Shown in pieces: positions 6,754-8,755 of a DNA stretch of 8,755 nucleotides. The notes beneath the pieces are model-generated. The model was not told the origin of the DNA. It worked only from the letters and a program-made list of their open reading frames with translations, and made no database searches. Each line of letters opens with the position of its first letter. Positions within the stretch are counted from its first letter, which is position 1. The translations under genes and the position numbers were made by a program. This DNA is from Erysipelotrichaceae bacterium UBA6182. GTDB lineage: Bacteria > Bacillota_I > Bacilli_A > Erysipelotrichales > Erysipelotrichaceae. The DNA lies in the NCBI GenBank assembly GCA_002422065.1, contig DITO01000226.1, forward strand, positions 1 through 8,755, in the 5' to 3' direction.

Positions 6754-6799
6754 AGATAGCTTGTCTTCAGTTTAAATGAAGACAAGCTATCTTTTATTT
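6754..6799 (+). terminator. Strong intrinsic terminator downstream of the diguanylate cyclase
   Basis: AGATAGCTTGTCTTCA (6754-6769) pairs perfectly over 16 bp with 6777-6792 around a 7-base loop, followed by TTTTATTT. It lies about 105 bases after the stop codon and separates the signalling gene from the purine region. Confidence 0.9.
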
Positions 6800-6804
6800 C
6801 AAAC

Positions 6805-6810
6805 TATAAT
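6805..6810 (+). promoter_or_regulatory. Possible promoter for the purine leader region
   Basis: A perfect TATAAT -10 box just after the strong terminator. The -35 region overlaps the terminator arm and matches poorly, so this is only a candidate start for the structured RNA and riboswitch transcript. Confidence 0.3.
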
Positions 6811-6888
6811 AAGTTTTCAAACATTTTTATAAGCTTTTCTTTCATGCTTTTGAAACATAAATCACTTTTATGAAAATAGGATAAATGC

Positions 6889-7020
6889 TTTATCTTAATC
6901 GCTTCATATGATACACTTCTACTGTTATGAGGTATCTAGATGAAATGTTTTTCAATCTTAACTCTACCAAGATCTTTATCTAGCTAAGCATAGATCGTTA
7001 TTACGACTATGTTTTTTGTT
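6889..7020 (+). ncRNA. Structured RNA ending in an intrinsic terminator, upstream of the riboswitch (candidate)
   Basis: The stretch from 6648 to 7185 has no gene, and this part of it is full of pairing. CTTCATA (6902-6908) pairs with TATGAGG (6926-6932). GATGAAA (6939-6945) can pair with TTTATC upstream (6889-6894) or with TTTATC downstream (6975-6980, extended to 6983); both pairings leave a bulged G. ATCTT (6955-6959) pairs with AAGAT (6969-6973). A terminator follows at 6989-7020. It could be a small RNA, or a first attenuator in the purine leader. I recognise no known RNA family. Confidence 0.4.
6989..7020 (+). terminator. Intrinsic terminator just before the purine riboswitch
   Basis: CATAG (6989-6993) pairs with CTATG (7007-7011), and TCGT (6995-6998) pairs with ACGA (7003-7006), leaving one bulged A. 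Six T, then GTTT, follow. No protein gene precedes it after the terminator at 6754-6799, so it must end an RNA or a leader transcript. Confidence 0.7.
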
Positions 7021-7035
7021 TCATAACACTCTATC

Positions 7036-7106
7036 GTTTTGTATATCTGTGGAAATATGGTCCGCAAGTCTCTACCTCCTTACCATAAATGAGGAGACTA
7101 CAAAAC
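7036..7106 (+). promoter_or_regulatory. Purine riboswitch aptamer, guanine type
   Basis: All parts of the purine aptamer are present. P1 pairs GTTTTGTA (7036-7043) with TACAAAAC (7099-7106). P2 pairs TGTGGA (7048-7053) with TCCGCA (7061-7066), closing L2 AATATGG. J2/3 contains TCTCTACC. P3 pairs 7076-7081 with 7091-7096, closing L3 ACCATAAAT, one base from the xpt loop. J3/1 is GACTA: the discriminating base (position 74 in xpt numbering) is C, here at 7098, which specifies guanine or hypoxanthine rather than adenine. It lies directly upstream of purE-purK, as expected for feedback control of de novo purine synthesis. Confidence 0.93.
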
Positions 7107-7138
7107 AAAAGTAGGCTTTTTTAGCCATTTTTGTTTTT
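7102..7138 (+). terminator. A/U-rich hairpin overlapping riboswitch P1 (expression platform)
   Basis: GGCT (7114-7117) pairs with AGCC (7123-7126), and the stem extends outward with AAAACAAAA (7102-7110) against TTTTGTTTT (7129-7137). The outer left arm reuses bases 7102-7106 of P1, so ligand-stabilised P1 and the full hairpin exclude each other. The shorter core with its T-rich tail could still form and may act as a terminator. Confidence 0.5.
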
Positions 7139-7142
7139 CACT

Positions 7143-7167
7143 AGAGACACCAGCCAAGGTGTCTTTT
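7143..7167 (+). terminator. Riboswitch-controlled intrinsic terminator before purE
   Basis: AGACACC (7145-7151) pairs with GGTGTCT (7158-7164) around a 6-base loop, followed by TTTT. It lies upstream of the purE ribosome binding site, so it can only attenuate purE. Its left arm (7142-7148) is perfectly complementary over 7 bases to aptamer junction J2/3 (7068-7074), which could serve as the antiterminator pairing. Confidence 0.75.
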
Positions 7168-7185
7168 CTATTGAAAGGAGTGTAT

Positions 7186-7668
7186 ATGAATTCAATTCAA
7201 ATTTCAGTCGTGATGGGTTCCATCAGTGATTACACTATCGTCCAAGAAACAACCAAAATCTTAGAACAATTTAATATCCCCTATGAAAAAAAGGTGGTTA
7301 GTGCCCATCGTACACCACTTGATATGGTTGAGTATGCTACAGAAGCATCCTCTCGAGGAATCCAAGTTATTATTGCTGCGGCAGGAGGTGCTGCTCATTT
7401 ACCAGGCATGATTGCCTCTCTAACAACCATTCCTGTCATTGGCATTCCTATAGAAAGTAAGGTTCTTAAAGGAATGGATTCATTATTATCAATTGTCCAA
7501 ATGCCTGCAGGGGTTCCTGTATTAACGGTTGCTATTGGAGTTGCAGGAGCACGCAATGCTGCATTAGCAGCCATATCTATCTTAGCCCTTCATGATCAAA
7601 ATCTTGCTAATGCATTAAAAGCCTATCGTGAAACAATGGCAAATCAAGTGAGAGAGAGTGTTCTATGA
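7186..7668 (+). CDS. purE: N5-carboxyaminoimidazole ribonucleotide mutase, PurE class I
   Basis: A 160-residue enzyme, the normal PurE length, that converts N5-CAIR to CAIR in de novo purine synthesis. Active-site motifs are intact: GSISDY at 11-16 (Ser12, Asp15), SAHRTP at 39-44 with His41, AGGAAHLPGM with His71, and MPAGVPVLTVAIG followed by AGARNAA. The class I form is expected because PurK, which makes N5-CAIR, is encoded next. The ATG at 7186 follows AAAGGAG (7174-7180). The GTG at 7159 is rejected because it lies inside the terminator hairpin and would run through the ribosome binding site. Expression should be controlled by the riboswitch upstream. Confidence 0.97.
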   Translation: MNSIQISVVMGSISDYTIVQETTKILEQFNIPYEKKVVSAHRTPLDMVEYATEASSRGIQVIIAAAGGAAHLPGMIASLTTIPVIGIPIESKVLKGMDSLLSIVQMPAGVPVLTVAIGVAGARNAALAAISILALHDQNLANALKAYRETMANQVRESVL

Positions 7669-8741
7669 TGACGATTGGAATTTTAGGGGGAGGACAGTTG
7701 GGGCTTATGATGGCACAAAGTGCTAAGAAACTTAATCATAAGATTGTGGTATTAGACCCAAACCTTCATTGTCCTTGTGCATCAATAGCAGATTTACATC
7801 TTTGTGCAGCCTATGATGATAAAAAAGCCTTTAAACACTTTGTGGATCTTTGTGATGTGTGTACCTATGAGTTTGAGAATGCAGATGCGACACTTGTTGC
7901 TCAATTTGAATCAAAGTTTCCTCAAGGGTCTAAAGCACTTGCTATATCATCACATCGTTTTATTGAGAAAAATTTTGCGAAAGAATGTGGATTAACGACA
8001 CCTGATTTTTTTCTCATTGAAAAAGAATCAGATTTAAGTAAGATATCAAGTTTCCCAGTCATAATCAAAACATGTCGTTTTGGTTATGATGGTAAAGGGC
8101 AATGGCTTGTTAGAAGCGATGCTCAACTTAGTCAACTTAAACTCAACTTTCCTCAAGAATACATCGTAGAATCTTTAATTGCTTGGAGTCATGAAATCAG
8201 TGTCATTGTAGCTCGATCACATGATGGAATCGTCACATTTCCACCCTTTGAGAACAATCACCACCATGGCATTCTAAGTTTAACTTTATGCCCAAGTACT
8301 GTCTTAGAATCACTTCAAAAACAAGCACTTAAGCAAGCGCAAACGCTTATTGAAGCACTTGATTATTATGGAGTTTTAGCTGTTGAATTCTTTATTAAAG
8401 ATGATCAACTCATCTTTAATGAATTTGCTCCAAGACCTCATAATAGTGGGCATTGTACCATTGAATGTTTCACTCATAGTCAGTTTGATGTTCACGTTGC
8501 TGCAATTACAAAAGCAAGAATGTCACAGCCAATTCAAGTGCATCACGGTATGATGGTTAATATTCTAGGCCAACATTATGATTATGCCTATTCCCTTTAT
8601 AAATCATTGAATCATCCACAATTAACATTTCATGATTATGGTAAGAAAGAACATGCGCTTAATCGTAAAGTGGCTCATATTACATCAACTATTACCGATA
8701 AATCACTATTGATACAATTCATTCAAGGAGAAGACCAATGA
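7665..8741 (+). CDS. purK: N5-carboxyaminoimidazole ribonucleotide synthase, PurK
   Basis: A 358-residue ATP-grasp enzyme, typical PurK length, that joins bicarbonate to AIR using ATP to give N5-CAIR, the substrate of PurE. The N-terminal nucleotide-binding-like loop GILGGGQLG is at 5-13, and TYEFEN follows in the first domain. The ATP-grasp core has Lys135 in IIKTCRFGYDGKGQ. The metal and substrate segment NEFAPRPHNSGH is at 252-263, followed by the family SQF motif. The first ATG (7665) overlaps the purE stop as ATGA; a second ATG at 7668 is equally usable. The GA-rich stretch at 7650-7658 is the probable ribosome binding site, with coupling to purE translation. The gene is intact. Confidence 0.97.
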   Translation: MMTIGILGGGQLGLMMAQSAKKLNHKIVVLDPNLHCPCASIADLHLCAAYDDKKAFKHFVDLCDVCTYEFENADATLVAQFESKFPQGSKALAISSHRFIEKNFAKECGLTTPDFFLIEKESDLSKISSFPVIIKTCRFGYDGKGQWLVRSDAQLSQLKLNFPQEYIVESLIAWSHEISVIVARSHDGIVTFPPFENNHHHGILSLTLCPSTVLESLQKQALKQAQTLIEALDYYGVLAVEFFIKDDQLIFNEFAPRPHNSGHCTIECFTHSQFDVHVAAITKARMSQPIQVHHGMMVNILGQHYDYAYSLYKSLNHPQLTFHDYGKKEHALNRKVAHITSTITDKSLLIQFIQGEDQ

Positions 8742-8755
8742 ACCGATTCTTCATT
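8738..8755 (+). CDS. Start of a third purine-operon gene (3'-truncated)
   Basis: ATG at 8738 overlaps the purK stop as ATGA, and AAGGAG (8725-8730) lies 7 bases before it. Only MNRFFI is visible before the window ends, too little to identify the product. By position, another purine biosynthesis enzyme is likely. Confidence 0.65.

Noticed and set aside
6896..6922. Resemblance to a second, decayed purine aptamer (TAATC, then ATATGAT, then TTCTAC in order)
   Set aside because: The segments that should form P2 are not complementary and the spacing to TTCTAC is too short. The bases pair better in a different hairpin (6902-6908/6926-6932).
6927..6983. Short open frame of 18 codons (ATG to TAG) before the terminator, as a leader peptide
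   Set aside because: No ribosome binding site precedes it, and its codons are not enriched for any regulatory amino acid.
7076..7180. Exact complementarity of CTCCTT in riboswitch P3 (7076-7081) to the purE AAGGAG (7175-7180)
   Set aside because: Six bases complementary to any Shine-Dalgarno is weak evidence, and opening P3 would destroy the aptamer. Terminator control explains the layout better.
1..8755. CRISPR arrays, insertion sequences, phage or integrase genes, tRNA or rRNA genes
   Set aside because: I saw no regular direct repeats with spacers, no transposase or integrase motifs, no terminal repeats and no tRNA-like cloverleaf anywhere in the window.

Overview
The window is an AT-rich bacterial segment, about one third G+C apart from its first 200 bases. 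AAGGAG-type ribosome binding sites, extended -10 promoters, short GC stems followed by T runs, and a purine riboswitch ahead of purE-purK all point to a low-GC Bacillota or related (Mollicutes-like) lineage. TGA is used only as a stop and Trp is TGG, so the standard bacterial code applies. I cannot name the species. All recognised genes lie on the + strand.

Bases 1-2677 hold a signalling operon. A hybrid sensor histidine kinase, cut by the left edge, overlaps by 11 bases a response regulator with an HD-GYP cyclic-di-GMP phosphodiesterase domain; a terminator follows. The first ~204 bases of the kinase gene are 53% G+C and the next ~150 bases are 33%. The break falls in the conserved H-box, which suggests a mosaic gene or a chimeric assembly.

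Bases 2678-5147 hold three separately transcribed genes: a small DUF1232/YkvA-like membrane protein, an OFA-type major facilitator transporter with a hairpin-rich leader of about 150 nt, and a 69-residue very basic protein of unknown function. The first two have clear promoters and terminators.

Bases 5148-6799 hold a PAS-PAS-GGDEF diguanylate cyclase. An 11-bp inverted repeat brackets its likely promoter, and a 16-bp-stem terminator ends the unit. Together with the HD-GYP protein, this places both synthesis and breakdown of cyclic-di-GMP within 5 kb.

Bases 6800-8755 hold the start of a purine biosynthesis operon. A gene-free stretch contains a structured RNA ending in an intrinsic terminator, then a guanine-type purine riboswitch with its own expression platform, then purE and purK (overlapping by 4 bases), and the first six codons of a third gene that overlaps purK. 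The riboswitch probably turns off de novo purine synthesis when guanine or hypoxanthine is plentiful. The RNA just upstream of it and the transporter leader are the best candidates for undescribed regulatory elements.
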